Assembly (NCBI RefSeq): GCF_022581195.2
Contig: NC_061462.1
Coordinates: forward strand, 4,836,001 to 4,900,000
DNA: 64,000 nucleotides
Direction of reading: 5' to 3'
Source of the DNA: Helicoverpa zea
Taxonomy: Eukaryota > Arthropoda > Insecta > Lepidoptera > Noctuidae
Shown here: in pieces, positions 1 to 13,700 of the stretch
How the letters are laid out: every line of letters starts with the position of its first letter
Numbering within the stretch: the first letter of the stretch is position 1
Notes under the pieces: model-generated
Database searches by the model: none
The model's input: only the letters and a program-made list of their open reading frames with translations
Told to the model about the DNA's origin: nothing
Made by a program: the position numbers and the translations under genes

Positions 1-2
1 CA

Positions 3-122
3 CTTGATAGGCCGGAAAATCAAAGTATCACTGATGAAATTGAGATGGAACGAAGTAGTTATGATATTGAGGAGTGTTTGAGTTTGCATGATGATCGGAC
101 CGTACCAGAGGCTGTCGTGTAG
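3..122 (+). CDS. C-terminal 39 codons of an ORF entering from the left, possibly retroelement
   Basis: Frame 3 is open from the window edge to TAG at 120-122 and reads as an acidic tail (ending RTVPEAVV). It is too short to identify by itself. The following kilobase lacks genes and carries features that suggest a retroelement 3' end, so this could be the end of a polyprotein. A host gene's last exon is equally possible. Confidence 0.3.
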   Translation, partial: LDRPENQSITDEIEMERSSYDIEECLSLHDDRTVPEAVV

Positions 123-1240
123 CCGTAGCTCAGTAGAAATCGGCGTCTGCTCAGTGAGTAGTCCGTGAGTACGCGGTAAGCAGTCAGCTCTGGCGGAGGT
201 CGGGTTTCAGTGGAAACCAATGAGTCCAGGGTAGACTCGGCGTTCCTATGTGAGGTTCGCAGTAAAGAGTAAAGAGTAACTGGAGGTTACTGGGCTAAGT
301 GTAGCCATGGTCACATGTAGAGCTTAAATGTTTTGTTTTAATTTATCAGTTTAGAGTTTATTGTCTCTTGTAAGAGGCAGTGATCGGTTTTACTTTGAGT
401 TTCCTAATTTTGATTCTGAATTATTGTAATGAAACGATTATTTTCTTTCTTTTCATTGATCATTTCCCAATTAAATGTAGAGTTTGATTTATTGCATGTG
501 AGAGTTTAGTACTCGGTTGCTCTGGGTATAGCTTTTGAGAACTAGTTGTCACCTAGATTGTTTGTTAAAGACCTAATTGAGGCCATTTGAAGTTTGTTTC
601 ATTTCCTTGAGAGAAGTAAGAGCGTAAAACAAAGATCGAGAGTTACTGTTGTGGTCAGGAGTGGCCGAGGCTGTATTGTGCATACTGTGTTGTGTTTGTG
701 TTGTTGCAGATTAACCCACGAGGACGTGGGTCTACGCAGGATGGCCGTGTCGGAGACTGTCAACAGTACGGACACTAAACGTCACGCAAGCGCGCCCTCT
801 GGTGGCGTTTCCGGTGAAACAACATTTTGGCGCGCTTGGCAGAGTGGTGGCGGTCAGCGTGGCGTCCGCGGAGCTCAGTCTTGGTTCAGTCTTGATCGAG
901 TCTTGGTCGAGGCTTCGTCGAGTCTTCGTGGAGTTGTCGCGTTACTGCCTTTCGTTACGTGTAGTGTCCTAGTGTTATTGCCTAGCGTTGTAGTACCTAA
1001 ACTAATTGTAGTGTCTTATAATTTTTGTATTGTAATGGTTCTTCTAACCTAACAGACAGACATGTGTTGCTGGGGAGTTTGTTCCGCCACTTCTTCTCCC
1101 CAAGCCAAAACACATAGGAAGTGGCGAAGGGCGGGCGTTTTGGGGGCTGTCTTTTGTTCTGACTAATTTGAATAAACGTTTGAGTTTTTAGTTTGTTTGA
1201 GTTTTGAGTTTCTTTGAGTTATCTCTTTGCTTGATTACCC
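123..1240 (+). mobile_element. Possible 3' untranslated region/LTR of a retroelement
   Basis: This is a non-coding stretch after a stop codon. Its second half is unusually G-rich (about 640-1150) and is followed by AATAAA at 1171-1176 and a T/GAGTTT-rich tail. The motif GTTTGTTCCGCCACTTCTTC at 1078 resembles sequences I associate with LTRs of lepidopteran retrotransposons, but this is from memory of such elements, not a search. No second LTR is in the window to prove it. A long 3' UTR of a cellular gene is the alternative. Confidence 0.3.
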
Positions 1241-1432
1241 TAACTGATGTCGGACGATAGTGCCATCCTGATGACGCCTCCGACATATACATATTGATAA
1301 ATACATATTGTAACACCCAGACCACGGCCAACAAACATGCTCATCACACAAATGTCGACCGAGCCGGGAATCGAACCCGGGACCTCAGGTTCGGCGGTCC
1401 GGCATGGTGACCATTGCGCCATCGAGGTCGTC
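1241..1432 (-). mobile_element. tRNA-derived SINE
   Basis: The minus strand begins with a tRNA-like head. The A box TGGCGCAATGG is at 1421-1411 and the B box GGTTCGATTCCC at 1377-1366, in a perfect T-arm (CCGGG/CCCGG). It is followed by a non-tRNA body containing GGCCGTGGTCTGGGTGT. The acceptor stem does not close properly and the anticodon arm has an oversized loop, so this is a retroposon head and not a working tRNA. Its promoter boxes look intact. Confidence 0.75.
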
Positions 1433-4400
1433 AAATAATAATGTAATGCTTTATAGCCTTCCTTAATAAATGGGCTATCTAACACTGAGATATTTTTTTA
1501 AATTGGACGAGTAGTTCCTGAGATAAGCGCGTTCAAGAAAACAAACAAACTCTTCAGTTTTATAATATTAGAGGTAGTATAGATTGAGAACTCTTTGCTA
1601 TCACCTAGTATAAAGTACCTGTTATGGACCGTGCTTCAATGAGGAGCCACTTAGACTAAGGTTCGAGGTGAGCCTATAATCATATCGTTCTTTTAAAGGT
1701 AAATTATAGCCCGTTAATATAAAAAAATTTCAAAAGGAAACTCTACGTCTTTTTTGTATAGTCACTTGTAATGTAAGAGACATTTCAAGTGACTATACTT
1801 AAGTACCTTAGATAACAATAAAAGAATTTACATAATACAACTGTTTTATTGAAGACGTTTTAGTCTTAAGTTTCTTTTTGGCTATTCCATTGGGAACAAT
1901 CAATATATAAGTAAAAATCAATTCTTCAATCCAAAAGACTGTAAAAAAATATTTCTGTCAATATTTTTGTTACAAATTTTGTATTTTTTTTCATAATTCA
2001 GGACTTTTCACTTCCTCGTCATAATATTCACGATCATATTCACATTAGATAATATTCACATTCATGATCTGCAATTATTATATTTTGTATTTTTGCTTGT
2101 ATTTTTTTATTAATGCAGTTCAGTGTTAACAAGTAAGCTCGAATTTGCAGAATTCGAAAACCATTGGTCAGATTGGGATTAATCCTTTACGTTTGTGTTT
2201 TAAAAGTGTTTTTTATTCCATTTTAGTTGAATGTGTTAACATGTTTTATTTATTTAAATCTTATCAATATTAAAATGATGTTTTTTTTTACCTTATACAG
2301 ATATCGAACCCATTTGTATATGTTAGCGTCTTGCCGAGCCAGTTTTTCCGTCGACTGAGATGAATAATGTAATCTATACTACTTACACAAATTACCCACA
2401 AGAACTAAACGAGCAATAAATACAAACGAAATTATTATAAGAGCATAATAAATAAGCAATAATATTCAGAGAACATACATATTGCATGAGCCTCAGTTCG
2501 TCTCTGGTTGCTCAATGAAGACGCCAATTTCACACTTGACAGGAATTCCAATTACTTCCATTTAATGTGAAATGGCAATATCAGGCTATGTTGTGCTCAT
2601 AGATTTCGTATTGCATTGCACTTATTGATCAATGACACTAGACGAAGTGATATTGCGTCGCTATTGGCTCTTGCTTGGATAATGGATATAGAAATCTTAG
2701 GAATTACTTGTTACTGTTACTTGGTGCTTACGTTGTTATTTACTCTTGCGCTATTGGCTACTAAATCGTAAACCTTTAGAGATGTTCATAATACGATATC
2801 AATTAATGGACATTTAAATTATTTATGGTTAACATAGATGTGTGAATATGCACTCGTCAGAATAGTGAAAGAGTATAAATATGCATGACAATTAAAAAGT
2901 CAGTTGCAGGAACCTAAGCGTAATTTACTGAAAAGTGGCTAAAAGAGTTTTGAAAGCTTATAAAATGTTAACTGTACAAAACTCGTTGAATTACGGTTAA
3001 AAATGTAAGCACACGTAAACGTCTTTTAATATTAGGGCGTAATGCAAAAGCTGTTACAGCAATTACAAACACTGCTCCGGCATGCATTTTACATGAGCTC
3101 TCGTAACCAGCTGGAAAAATCTGATAAAAGGCAGCGAGCACAGGGCTGCTCGTGATGATACTACAAGTTTCCTCCAGAACGACGATTTATCACGTAAACG
3201 GTGAGCTATAACCTAAATGTAAGAGCGATTGGATGCAGGTTCCGTCTGAATGATGCATGAGACGCGGCCAATGTCGCACATGTGCGCTCTCTGCGCAGAT
3301 GCCAACTGTTCCAATATCAAGCTATCTGCTGATACGTCTAATTTAATACGCTGCAACATGTGCCAACTAACGCGGAAACACATAACTCCCACTATACGTG
3401 TCACGTGCAAATGGAATGGTTATGCACGGATTATCGATACCCATAGCCGTACGGGTGCGCACGACACTGGGTGATAAAAATTTGCGAGCATCCGATGTTC
3501 GGCGCGACTCGAGTTCGGCCCATAATCGTTGTTCGAAATGTCTAAAAATCCGTCGAACTTCCACTACTATTTGCGTCGCCTCTTACATTTTATAATAACG
3601 GCAAAGTTAGACAGGAGTATGCTTCTTAAAAGTTTGTACTCGAGGCTCGGATAACGTTGCATCCCGTGGTGCTTGGCACGATTCCAGAGGACATCGTAGT
3701 CAGGACGTCGTCGTTCTAAATTATTTTATTATTTCATGACTTTAGTAAAAAAATGTAAGTGGTTCACACGCAGCCCCGGGTTTTATTCTAACGTGTTTGT
3801 TTATTCGCCGTCATACGTTGCGGATACAATGTTTGTTTGAATATTGTAGGGTTGAAGCTCTCTGCGCCTGTTGTAATTCAAACATACGAGTCAGTTAGTG
3901 CCACGTATAGTATGAACTATGTTTCGCAGCACTCATATCTGTGTTCATAATTTTTCCTAGATCTACAACATTTTTCAAAGCCAGTTCTCAGCCTATACAC
4001 GACTATTAATTTTCGATTTCGGCGAAGTTCGGCCAATGTTTTATTTATGTAGGTTCCAGATGAGGCTGTGGCTGTGTCGATACAAATTCATACGAATTCC
4101 AGTTTCCAAGAATCATACTTAGGAAATAGTGTTGTACTACACTACATAACAATAATCTATTATACAGGGAAACCCAGTGATTTTCCATACGAAGAGCACA
4201 AAGACGTAATTGTTTCGTAGAAAATACGAGCATTATCGGATTGCCTCGAGTTACTTCAAGATTACTAAACCCAAATTCAAATTGTATGTCGCAGCCATCT
4301 CATTATTTATAAAAGCGGGTTACACTTTCTGGCTACTATAAGTTCTGGTCACGAAATATAAATGCCGTATTAGCATAATACTACACTTTTCAGCAAGATT

Positions 4401-4639
4401 TTGGCTGTAGCATCCAATATGTTGTGACATTAATCTAGACGAACGGTTAAACGTACTGTCTGGGTCCTCTCCAGCATATTGCGGTATACTTTATCAGACA
4501 GCAGACATCTACTGAACATGGGTCACATAAATAGCCACGATGATATATTTTTACGTAGATAATTCTTTGAGCTACATCCTTTTGAAAAAGGATGTAGTTT
4601 TAAGTTTCTTTACTACACAACGTACCTAAATGTAGGAAA
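1433..4639. other. Gene-free AT-rich stretch
   Basis: No convincing coding region on either strand. It contains a small hairpin at 1756-1798 (13-bp arms GTATAGTCACTTG, 17-nt loop). Short open frames on both strands at 3213-3595 overlap in antisense and show no family signature. Confidence 0.6.
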
Positions 4640-4888
4640 TTATTTTTGTTCCAAGTAAAAACAAATGAGCATCTCAATATAAAAGAAGTCTTTCATTTGT
4701 AGATGACAAATACCAGGAAAACCAATGTATGTATATGTTTTATGAAACGGACTGCACGTACCACAGTAATTACTTTCGCACAAATAAAAAACTGTCGACG
4801 TCTTCTCAGAAGGAGGTACATAAAATTTTCCATTTGTCGCTCCCCTGAACCCGCATTGATCATATCGCGGGCCGCAATTCCACCGCAT
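4640..4888 (-). CDS. Weak cysteine-rich ORF or exon, 82 codons
   Basis: The ATG-started frame reads through a cysteine- and aromatic-rich stretch: Cys at residues 5, 12, 37, 42, 45 and 61, with GKFYVPPSEK and FYLCESNYC. This composition is protein-like and unlike random AT-rich ORFs. The spacing loosely recalls a peritrophin-type chitin-binding domain but lacks one of the expected cysteines. After residue 61 it drifts into a hydrophobic tail, and a GTATTT donor near 4713 could end an exon. No clear acceptor lies upstream. I do not recognise the protein; it may be a chance ORF or a pseudogene fragment. Confidence 0.2.
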   Translation of the reverse strand: MRWNCGPRYDQCGFRGATNGKFYVPPSEKTSTVFYLCESNYCGTCSPFHKTYTYIGFPGICHLQMKDFFYIEMLICFYLEQK

Positions 4889-7800
4889 ATTACATTACAT
4901 GTTCATAAACTACCCCAAAACAATTCTTGGAGCTTATTGGGTAGTAACGATCAATTGCATAGTTCCCAAGTTGTCGCGTAGAGTGCACTGCGCAATTGAA
5001 TTTGCATACAGCGATAACAGTTCCAATATCCGCTAGGGATAAACCGGTCGGCTATGTACAGTGCACCGTAGTGTATGTTTTAGATTATTAGCCATTATGT
5101 GTATTTTAGTACATAAACTTCCGTGGACCGTTGTATCTACTCATTGTTCCGTGCGGAGATTATTTCGTTTAGTGTTTTTGTTAGAGGACACAGATTAAAA
5201 TAATCAGTTTTTGTTAAACTCGTACTTATCCTCGTATTCGCAACGAATGAGACCATATTTTTTTAGTACCAAAAATCTATATTATAATTACAAGCTGTTG
5301 CCTGCGACGTCCACTTGTTCTCATTCACACTTAATAATATTAATGAGCGTCACTGTAGATCGTTTTTATTTAGTTTTTAAATATTTTTTCACTGTTTCAA
5401 ATTCGCACTTTTCCTCCACTTTTTTTTTACAAAACATTTTTTCTATTCTATTTAATAGCATAAAGGCACAGCATGCTTTTTACAATTTGAAGCAGATACA
5501 CTAACAGTGTTTTCACACTAGCGGATTTTCCGAGAAACATCTCTTGGATTCATGCGATTTTGCTTTTGTTGACTATAATCAAAAGGACTGTAATCTTACG
5601 TAGTATATGTAGGTACGTTAGCTTAAACACACACACTAATATGCGGCAGTACTGTTTAACGCGTCGTCAGGCACGCCAGTAATTATCGACGTCAGTAAAA
5701 TTAAAATGACCTCTGATTTAATTCGCCCGCATCCAGTTAACGATCGCTAGTTTAATAAAAATATACACAAACCGTCCATAACAACAGGCTGAAGTTAATT
5801 GCGAGCTTTATAGCCATTAAAAGGTATATTACTGCGCAATATTTGCTTTGACAAATGTTAATTTGTATGTTGATTACAGTGTGGACTTTCTAGTGTTGGG
5901 GTGTAGTATCGAGTGGTGTTTAATTTTAATAATGCGTCTGTTGGAATTTTATAGAGTTTAAAAACGAAGGCCACTAAGGACCATATAGTAAACGTTTGTC
6001 ATCCTTAGTATTTCATTAACAATAGCCGTTAAAAGGAAAAATCTGATATCTGAAATTGCTGCTAGTGTAGGCATATATGTTTTTTTTTTTCAAAAAGTAT
6101 CATAAAATTTCCGATATGGAGTCCCAAATATTTTCCAATCAATTGATCTCCCATACGAGCAATTCTACTAATGTGCGGAATTACATCCAGAGCACTCTGT
6201 CCAACGGATAATTTGAGAGATCGTCTGAAGCGCTGGAATTCTCTTGGCCTAGGACGTGATTCGCATTCTCCTTTGTAGGGAATTCTAGGCAATGAGCCTC
6301 CACACTCGGCCTGCGCCTCGGCCACGCTTGGGGAAATTTGCCAAAATATTTTGTGCATCCTCAGCTTTTTAATTTGGCTCGAGACCGGCTTAACGCAAGA
6401 TGGTCCAACTTTAACTGCGGCCTAAGAAATTAAATGCTTCAGTGTTACGACTGCTAAACGCCGACAACACGTTATTATTATTTACGGTTGTAATTCGTTT
6501 GTTGTTCGCTGTTGTAAATGTCATCGTTAAATGTTAGGAATGTCCATGTCTACTTTATATAACGCACAAAATTGTAATATATATGTATGTATTAATTAAT
6601 CGATATTACGAAAAGTATTTTGTTTTGTGTAATATAAATTAGAGCCATCTTTTATGAGTAAGCATGTTTTAGTCTTTCGTTCCTTGCGTGTACATGTCTG
6701 ATTTAGTTTACGATAAACTGACAAGACAAACTCAGACAAACTGCTTCACTAATTCAAAGCGTCTAAATATTTCGTAGAAGTGAACGTCTTGAATAAAATA
6801 CCAGTTTCCCCTGGTGGACATCTATAGATTAAGGCCCAGTGACAGGCTTCTCTACAGCGTACTAGCTTACATATTTCATGGCTCCATCCTTTTACCGCCA
6901 AACACAATGCATCTGAAAGCCTTAAATAAAGGAATGGCTTTTGTTCTATGGTACCAGGCGATCAGGAGTGGGGAGCGGTCACGTGGTTGGTGTACCGGTG
7001 GGATAATTCAGACGGCCGGCGTCGGTCCCTTGCGGCCATTGTACTCCCCGTACGTGACGTGTATCGCAATCCAAGGACTTATATTAAAAAGGACTTTGTT
7101 GATGAAGAAGTTAAAGTATAGGTGCTCGTCTTCGAGTTTTAGTGCAGTTCGATGTGCTCGTGAAAGTTATACGTAATCTCTTTGTAACTTGTGAGAAAAG
7201 TCGAGCATACTTTATGAGAATCGTATTAATGGAAATATTTTAAAAGTATTTTTATACTTTATACATAATTTGCTGCTTAAATTCTAAATAATATTTCGAC
7301 TGTGAATCATTTCAAAAGAGCATAAAACTACATGAACATTCACGACAATATTTTCACTGTCTCCTAAAATTAAAGAAGTCTTGCAAAAATATCACGCTGT
7401 ACTGCATAAATCCAACCGAGCACACTCTTCTACAAATCTAGCGATTAAGTGCTATCACAGTCACATAATATGCCAGTTTTGCCAACACTCGCTCTACTAG
7501 ATGATAATCCAGCTTTAAGGAAATATAAAACATAATATGCCATCAGCATAACATCCTTTGCTGTCGGTCTCTTATTGAATTACTTTATGAAATTCTAATG
7601 CGTTATTTTGGAACTGTTTGAGATTATGTAATATGAAACAGGATTCACTTTTATGTTGGAAGATGGTAATTTTATTGCGTGAACGACAGCGGTGAAAACA
7701 AACAAGGTTTGAAACAAATGAATGAAATAGTCTCCGTATTTGTACAGTTTTAGAAGATTCTTATTATTAAATGCATTTTCCTGTAAATATTACTGTTTAT

Positions 7801-9283
7801 ATAAAAACAATACTTGCCTGAAATAAGCAAAATTATCTACCGTGAGTCTTTTATTTAGTTTGTAATAGATGCAACCATAATGTGATATAGCAAGGCATAG
7901 TTAAATGGTAGGTACCTATACAAATAATTTAGGGTCACGCGAAGTTACAAACTTCTCTGTGAATTGAATTACCGAGGGAAATTCGTTTTGTGTGGCAAGT
8001 TATACAGTAGAATTTAATTTAATTTGCTGCGAGTTAAAATATTGAAGATACTTGGGACCATGTAGTGTCGTGTGAATGTGGCCTTAGAACTAAATTGCCA
8101 TTCACCATTGATTTGAGTATTATTGAGTTCCATGTTTATCCTCTTGCCATAATCCTCCCATGAGGAAAACATCAAACCCTTTTCCTGAATACTTGAAATT
8201 TCAATTTGTATTATACCCATGTATACGGGACTCAATGCAAATACAACAGAACTCTTATTAAAATCGTGGCACCAACTGCTGATTACATCGTAAAGTCAAA
8301 CTTTACACCCGAACTGCCATAAATCTCTACTCGCATAGTATTGTACGACAATAAAACGCGAATCTATTAAAAACATAAAATTGCTCCTCAAAACTCCATA
8401 CAAGGACAAAGGAGACGCAGTAACCCTTTTACGTTTTAGGCTCAACAACCGTAAAAGTATCGAAACTCGTAAAATTGATCCCGGTAATAAAATTACATAC
8501 CGTGAAGGGCGAAAATGAAATATTGTGTCACCATTACTTAGAAAAGTATTTCATGGACGTGTGGAACATTTTTAAGTTTCGAATTTTATCGCTCGCCATA
8601 GACACCGCTTAAAAAAGATTTTAATAATTGAAGAATGTTAGCATGAAGGTATTAATTGGGTTACAGGAAAAGTTTTCGTGTCGATGGAGTTGCTTAAGCT
8701 AAACAAAAATCAATCGGCTCAATAGGGATGGGATAAGCGATCGGTCCCTATAGATTAGGTGGTCAAGTGGAACGTATTTGTTTCATTTGATGAGAGGGCC
8801 TACCCTCTTAGATAGTTCCCTGGTACCATCTATATAATCATGGCAATGTAGTTTGAATTCAGGCTCATCTTATTAATTTTATGGGATCTCCTCACAGTTT
8901 TTTGCGAAGAAAACGTTTTGTTGTGAAAAAAGTACTTTATAGTACAATTTTTTTTTGAAGTAAGGTATACTTGCTTTCAAAAACATTTTGAATTACTAGA
9001 TGATAGTATTGGTTAAAAATACAGCAACAACGTTGCTAGAATTGCCTTTGTTATTTCCACACGAACTGGAAACTCGAAACAAAATAAAACGATTATCTAA
9101 ACTAACATCAGGTTGTCGGTTTTGTTTCAAAATATTTTTATTTTTGCGTACAAGTAGATGGATCGAAAATATGAATAAATGTTTCATAAATTCTAGCGAG
9201 TTTGAACCGCAGCGATTTTTACCCTTTCTTTCAAAGGCTAGATAAAAGGTTGCAAATATTGAAGTAAGAATGAAAATGAGCAA
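4889..9283. other. Gene-free stretch
   Basis: No recognisable gene, RNA or repeat family. Open frames at 6062-6358 (minus), 6814-7176 (plus, GTG start) and 8014-8235 (minus) show no domain that I can name. Confidence 0.55.
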
Positions 9284-9372
9284 TTCCTCATCATCATCAT
9301 CATCAGCCTATCGCGGTCCACTGCTGGACATAGGCCTCTCCAAGTGCACACCACTAAGATCGATTTATAATG
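9284..9372 (+). repeat. Dispersed lepidopteran repeat fragment (CATCATCAT...TGGACATAGGCC)
   Basis: A (CAT)n start is followed by CAGCCTATCGCGGTCCACTG and TGGACATAGGCCTCTCC. The same core recurs at 24243-24420 and, more diverged, at 25167-25255. The family is very common in moth genomes. This copy stops after ATCGATTT. Confidence 0.75.
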
Positions 9373-10518
9373 AGCAATTATTTGTTACTAAATAGAAATA
9401 CTGTATTAAAATACGGATAAAATAGAGATATATTAATTCGGTATTTTAAAATCATTTTTCAAGTGACTCCATAATTAGTAAGCAAATTGACTAGTAAAAA
9501 AATCAATCACTTTAAGGCTACAATTAGATCAACTCCGATTACTCATAATAAAATGATTTAATTCGATTGGGCAAGTGTAAAAAATTGTTAGAAGGTAGGT
9601 ACTTCTCGTTACGGATTCTATGATTTTAGTATGTAGAATGGCAGAAACATAACTAAATAATATCTATACGATCATGAAAATCATATAGACATTAAGTACT
9701 TCATCCAAAACCAAGCTTGTTTTTCCAATGTTTTTTTGTATTATTGTCGTACAGTTTAGTACTCACATTTTTCCCTGCGCGAACCATTATGTAGATTTCA
9801 ATTCCATTCGGGGTAGATTTATAATTTACAAGATTCCCATTTCGTAGGATTTTACTTTTGTTTATTGATGTTCTTTTTTTGCCGTGTTTTGTTATTGTAA
9901 AAATCTAACACACCCGTATTTTTTTCTGTGTATTTTTTAAATACATGTAAGGTATATATCTTAAAATGTTGTTTTTAGCACTCTAACGACAAAGTAAAAA
10001 TATTGTTTAAATGGTAAAACTTTTTTTTAAGTTATGCAAGTGTTTATTAATAAATAACTCGTATAATAATTATTTTTCTAAATAAACTAGTTCAATATTT
10101 CTACGAAAAATGTACTCTTCGATAGCCCTCAAAATTTGTTTTTCACATGATAGATTTTCATTATGATATGGCATTAAAGTTTTGATACACGAAATATTTT
10201 AAAAGCCAGAAAAGTTTTCTCATCATATTTCACCCGTAACAATTTATTGCCTTTAATCCCTGCCCATACATCATGTAATTCCACTTGTTGTTTGACTTTC
10301 GTATTGAATAAAAAATCCCCCAAGCCGGTATGGTGAAATCCGTCCTTAGGGTTGAAAATAAAACCCCGGATATAATAAGGAAATAGGGATGGTTTTCATT
10401 TTGTACAAATGTTTGTTTTTCTTATATAGCTATTTATAAATAATAAGAAAAAAACATCCACTTTCGAAGTATATCTTAGACACCAATGACTCTGTTTTGG
10501 ATGGCACGTTATACTGTA
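9373..10518. other. Gene-free AT-rich stretch
   Basis: No supported gene or repeat. There are long T and A tracts only. Confidence 0.6.
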
Positions 10519-10731
10519 GGTCCCGGCTATCATTGAACATCCTTGGCAGTCGTTACGAGTAGTCAGAAACCAGTAAGTCTGACACCAGTCTAACCAAGGG
10601 GTTGCCCGGGTAACTGGGTTGTGGAGGTCAAATAGGCAGTTGCTCCTTGTAAAACACTGGTACTCAGCTGAATCCAGTTAGACTGGAAACCGACCCCAAC
10701 ATAGTTGGGAAAAGGCTCGGGAGATGATGAT
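10519..10731 (+). mobile_element. 3'-end fragment of a dispersed LINE/SINE family, GAT-tailed
   Basis: The sequence runs from GTCCCGGCTATCATTGAAC to CCCCAACATAGTTGGGAAAA and GGCTCGGGAGATGATGAT. This ending, with the short GAT tail, is one I know as widely dispersed in moths. It suggests an RTE-like 3' end copied by retrotransposition. There is no ORF. Confidence 0.65.
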
Positions 10732-13700
10732 ATGGCTATTTATCCAGCTATTTTCCTGGGTTCCCTCAATTCATTGCTCATGTAAGACCTATCTTTAGCA
10801 TTATACTCGTATGTTCGGCTATCTCGATGAATTAAATATTTGACGCGATTGAAACATTTTTGTTGCGGTGGTAAACAGTGGCGTCAATTAATTAGCTTGT
10901 GTGGACAAATTGCAGTAAAATTATGCGGTTTGCTTTGTGTTAAATTGGTATTCGTGTTATCGACTAATTTATTGACGCTTAATTAGAACCCGTCACAACT
11001 TATTACTATTTAAATTCATATTTGAATTCATTTACTATATATTTCAGTTACCGAAATGACAGTCCAATTAGAAGCCTGAAAACTAACAATTTAATTAAAA
11101 CATCAACTTCAATTACGAAGTTTGTAAGGCAGTGTACTACTTACGAAATATTTCAATTATCCGAGGCCCCCGCGTTTCAATTTGTGCAAGTTTCGCAAGG
11201 AAACGTAGAGTATTAAAGCAAGATTCGGCCGGTCCTAACATAAAACCGGTTGTAATGCGAGCGAGTTCGCGACGACCGGGCCGCCGCAGCTGCTCCTAGT
11301 AATGTCCCTCACTCTTATACTATCCGGTTTATCTGCAGACCTTCTGCGACAAGCCTCGACCCTGATTTATATATGAAAAGTCTCAATTTATTGTATACCC
11401 AGTTTCGGTAGTTAATAGCTCAGGATATTCTGGGGTTAGCCGCGCGGTCAAATTAATGAGTGTGGGACAAACAGCCGAATGTGAGTGCTTTGTTTTTGTC
11501 CGTTTCGGATCAATTCATATGCAATCCATTTTACAACTTAATCTGATAGAATAAGATCTATTATCCGTTGTCGGCCACACATCCACTGGAAACCTGAAAA
11601 AAGTGTAGATAAAATTAATTTGATTTAATTATCCATAAAACATGCTTATCTGTTCTACTTTTATTTCTTTTCCTCTTATTTTATATATGACTTGCGAAAA
11701 CTAATTAACACTTTTTTTCAGAAACGGAATACTAATTAAAGGTGCAGAAAACTTACTTAGCATTTTAAAGAAAATTTAAATGTCTGAGACATTTTATATT
11801 CTCTCAAGCTGAACTTGCACTAATGAAGCTTGAGTAACAATCAATTTCAATCCTGATTAATTAATCAATACAGTTTTTTAACTTGTCAAAGTTAATTTCG
11901 TTTGATGTTTATATTACAAACGGCCCTAATAAGTTTGCACAGATCAAAGATTGATTAAAATCTACTTTGATTCAGATGCTTGATAAATGCTCGAAGTTCA
12001 GTTTAAGTAATATTTTCTTATACAAAATTAGGGACAAAATGGACGTCTAAATCACATTTATCACATAAAACATGTCAGACATATTAGTTCCACACAGGTA
12101 AGACATCCGAACCAATAAGAAGTGCAGAGTCCGAGCGAAATTTCAATTTGCACCGCGGTTGGACTTGTGATTCGAGTCGGAAGGAATGAAATATTATACG
12201 GCTCCTGTTCGGGGCCCTGACCCATGTCAAATCAGCATTCGCAGGTATGCCACGAATTATTTACGGCCAACTCACTGCTATGAAATTTTTTATCGCAACG
12301 ATAAATCTTTATTAGCCAAGTTGGAAGAATTTTTCCGGGTGTCGGAAGACCCTATATTTTTAGGCTGGATTTTATGCCGTGTTAGTCCTTATCTGATGTT
12401 TACTCCATTAACTTGCAGTGCAAAGTTTCGCCGATTTTTTAGATTAAATTTTGTAGGTATAATATAAGTATTACAGGTGATATTGATTTTGTGAAGTACG
12501 GTTGGTTGCTGAGTACTCTTATCGGATGAAAGGGTCCACAGGACCAAGAGACGTTGAGTACCATAAAAGATAAATCAAAATACCATGATGCTTGTCATCT
12601 GTGGTACGAGCTGAGACATTTAATTGCGTGCTTGACATTCAACGACGTATCCGATTCATGGTTGACGTGACAAGCAATCTATTCTCCATTATACGAATTC
12701 CCTATTCCTCTATTATGTTGAGACATCAATCCCCTATAATCTGTACTAGTATGTCGTTCAAGATGGGTACGATATCTCTGACATAAGCAATTATGTTTGT
12801 ATGATTAAGGCTAAATAATATATGTACCTAGTTGGATATAATCGATATATTTTCGTAATGGCTTATTAAAAGACGCAACAATTAAATTCAATTTTACGGA
12901 ATAAGGCATAGTGTTACATACAAAATGCTATTGACTTTTTAGCTTTTTGTTTCCATTTAGAATTTGGTTATGTTATATCATCTTTTTTCTCATTCAAGTA
13001 GCATAAATAAATTCATAGACTGTCATTGATTTTTTATATACCAAATTCTTGTAACTTTTGAGGCCTTCCCGATATCATAAATATTTTATAAAAATGGCCA
13101 TTCTGCACATTTAGCGTTTGACATCTCACACCATCCCCTAGTTTTGGATTGTTCCCAATAATTAAATTAAATTCGCCCGATACAGTATGTACATTATGAC
13201 CTGAACTACTAACTAGGGCTAACTATCCCAGTCACTTCAGTAGTTTAGGCACTGACATGAACACGAAACAATTAGGATTGTATCAGAAACATCAAAATTG
13301 TTATCTCTGCGGATAATTATAACCAAACACTGTATCCATTTGATTTAGATTTTATAAAAGTCTAACAAAATTAATCCGGAAAAAAATGAAACGTTAAAAT
13401 CTCTGTCCACGTTTTAGGCTAAACTAAAATAAACGATGACAGTGTTATGTTTTTACGGAATCCACAAAAATATTTTTGGTCCTATCCAACAAGCTTTAGG
13501 TTTTGGCATCAATTTGCTTGATAATCGTCCTTAAAGCTGGAAAAGGTTACACAAACGACCATCATCACTGGACCGTCATTGCCGAAGATTTCCATAAGCG
13601 TAGAGCAAGCTCGTCACTTGTGCACACATCAGATCAGTAACGTGTTGTCCCCAACTTAAGATACATCTGTGCTGTTTGTAGGACGCAGGACATGGCCGCC

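Noticed and set aside
594..1052. 152-codon open frame
   Set aside because: Begins at TTG, has low-complexity cysteine/valine-rich composition, and lies in a G-rich presumed retroelement 3' region. No domain.
1356..1432. tRNA gene on the minus strand
   Set aside because: T-arm and promoter boxes are good, but the acceptor stem and anticodon arm do not fold, and it continues into a SINE body.
3213..3595. Four overlapping ORFs on both strands, one with CxxC pairs
   Set aside because: Antisense overlaps in an unusually stop-poor patch. Cysteine spacing fits no zinc-finger family.
6062..6358. 98-codon minus-strand ORF
   Set aside because: Low-complexity ends, no recognisable motif, no splice context. 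Possibly part of an unknown repeat.
6814..7176. 120-codon plus-strand ORF
   Set aside because: Starts at GTG and has no domain or plausible exon structure.
8014..8235. 73-codon minus-strand ORF
   Set aside because: Composition is passable, but there is no family match and no flanking exon. It cannot be separated from chance.
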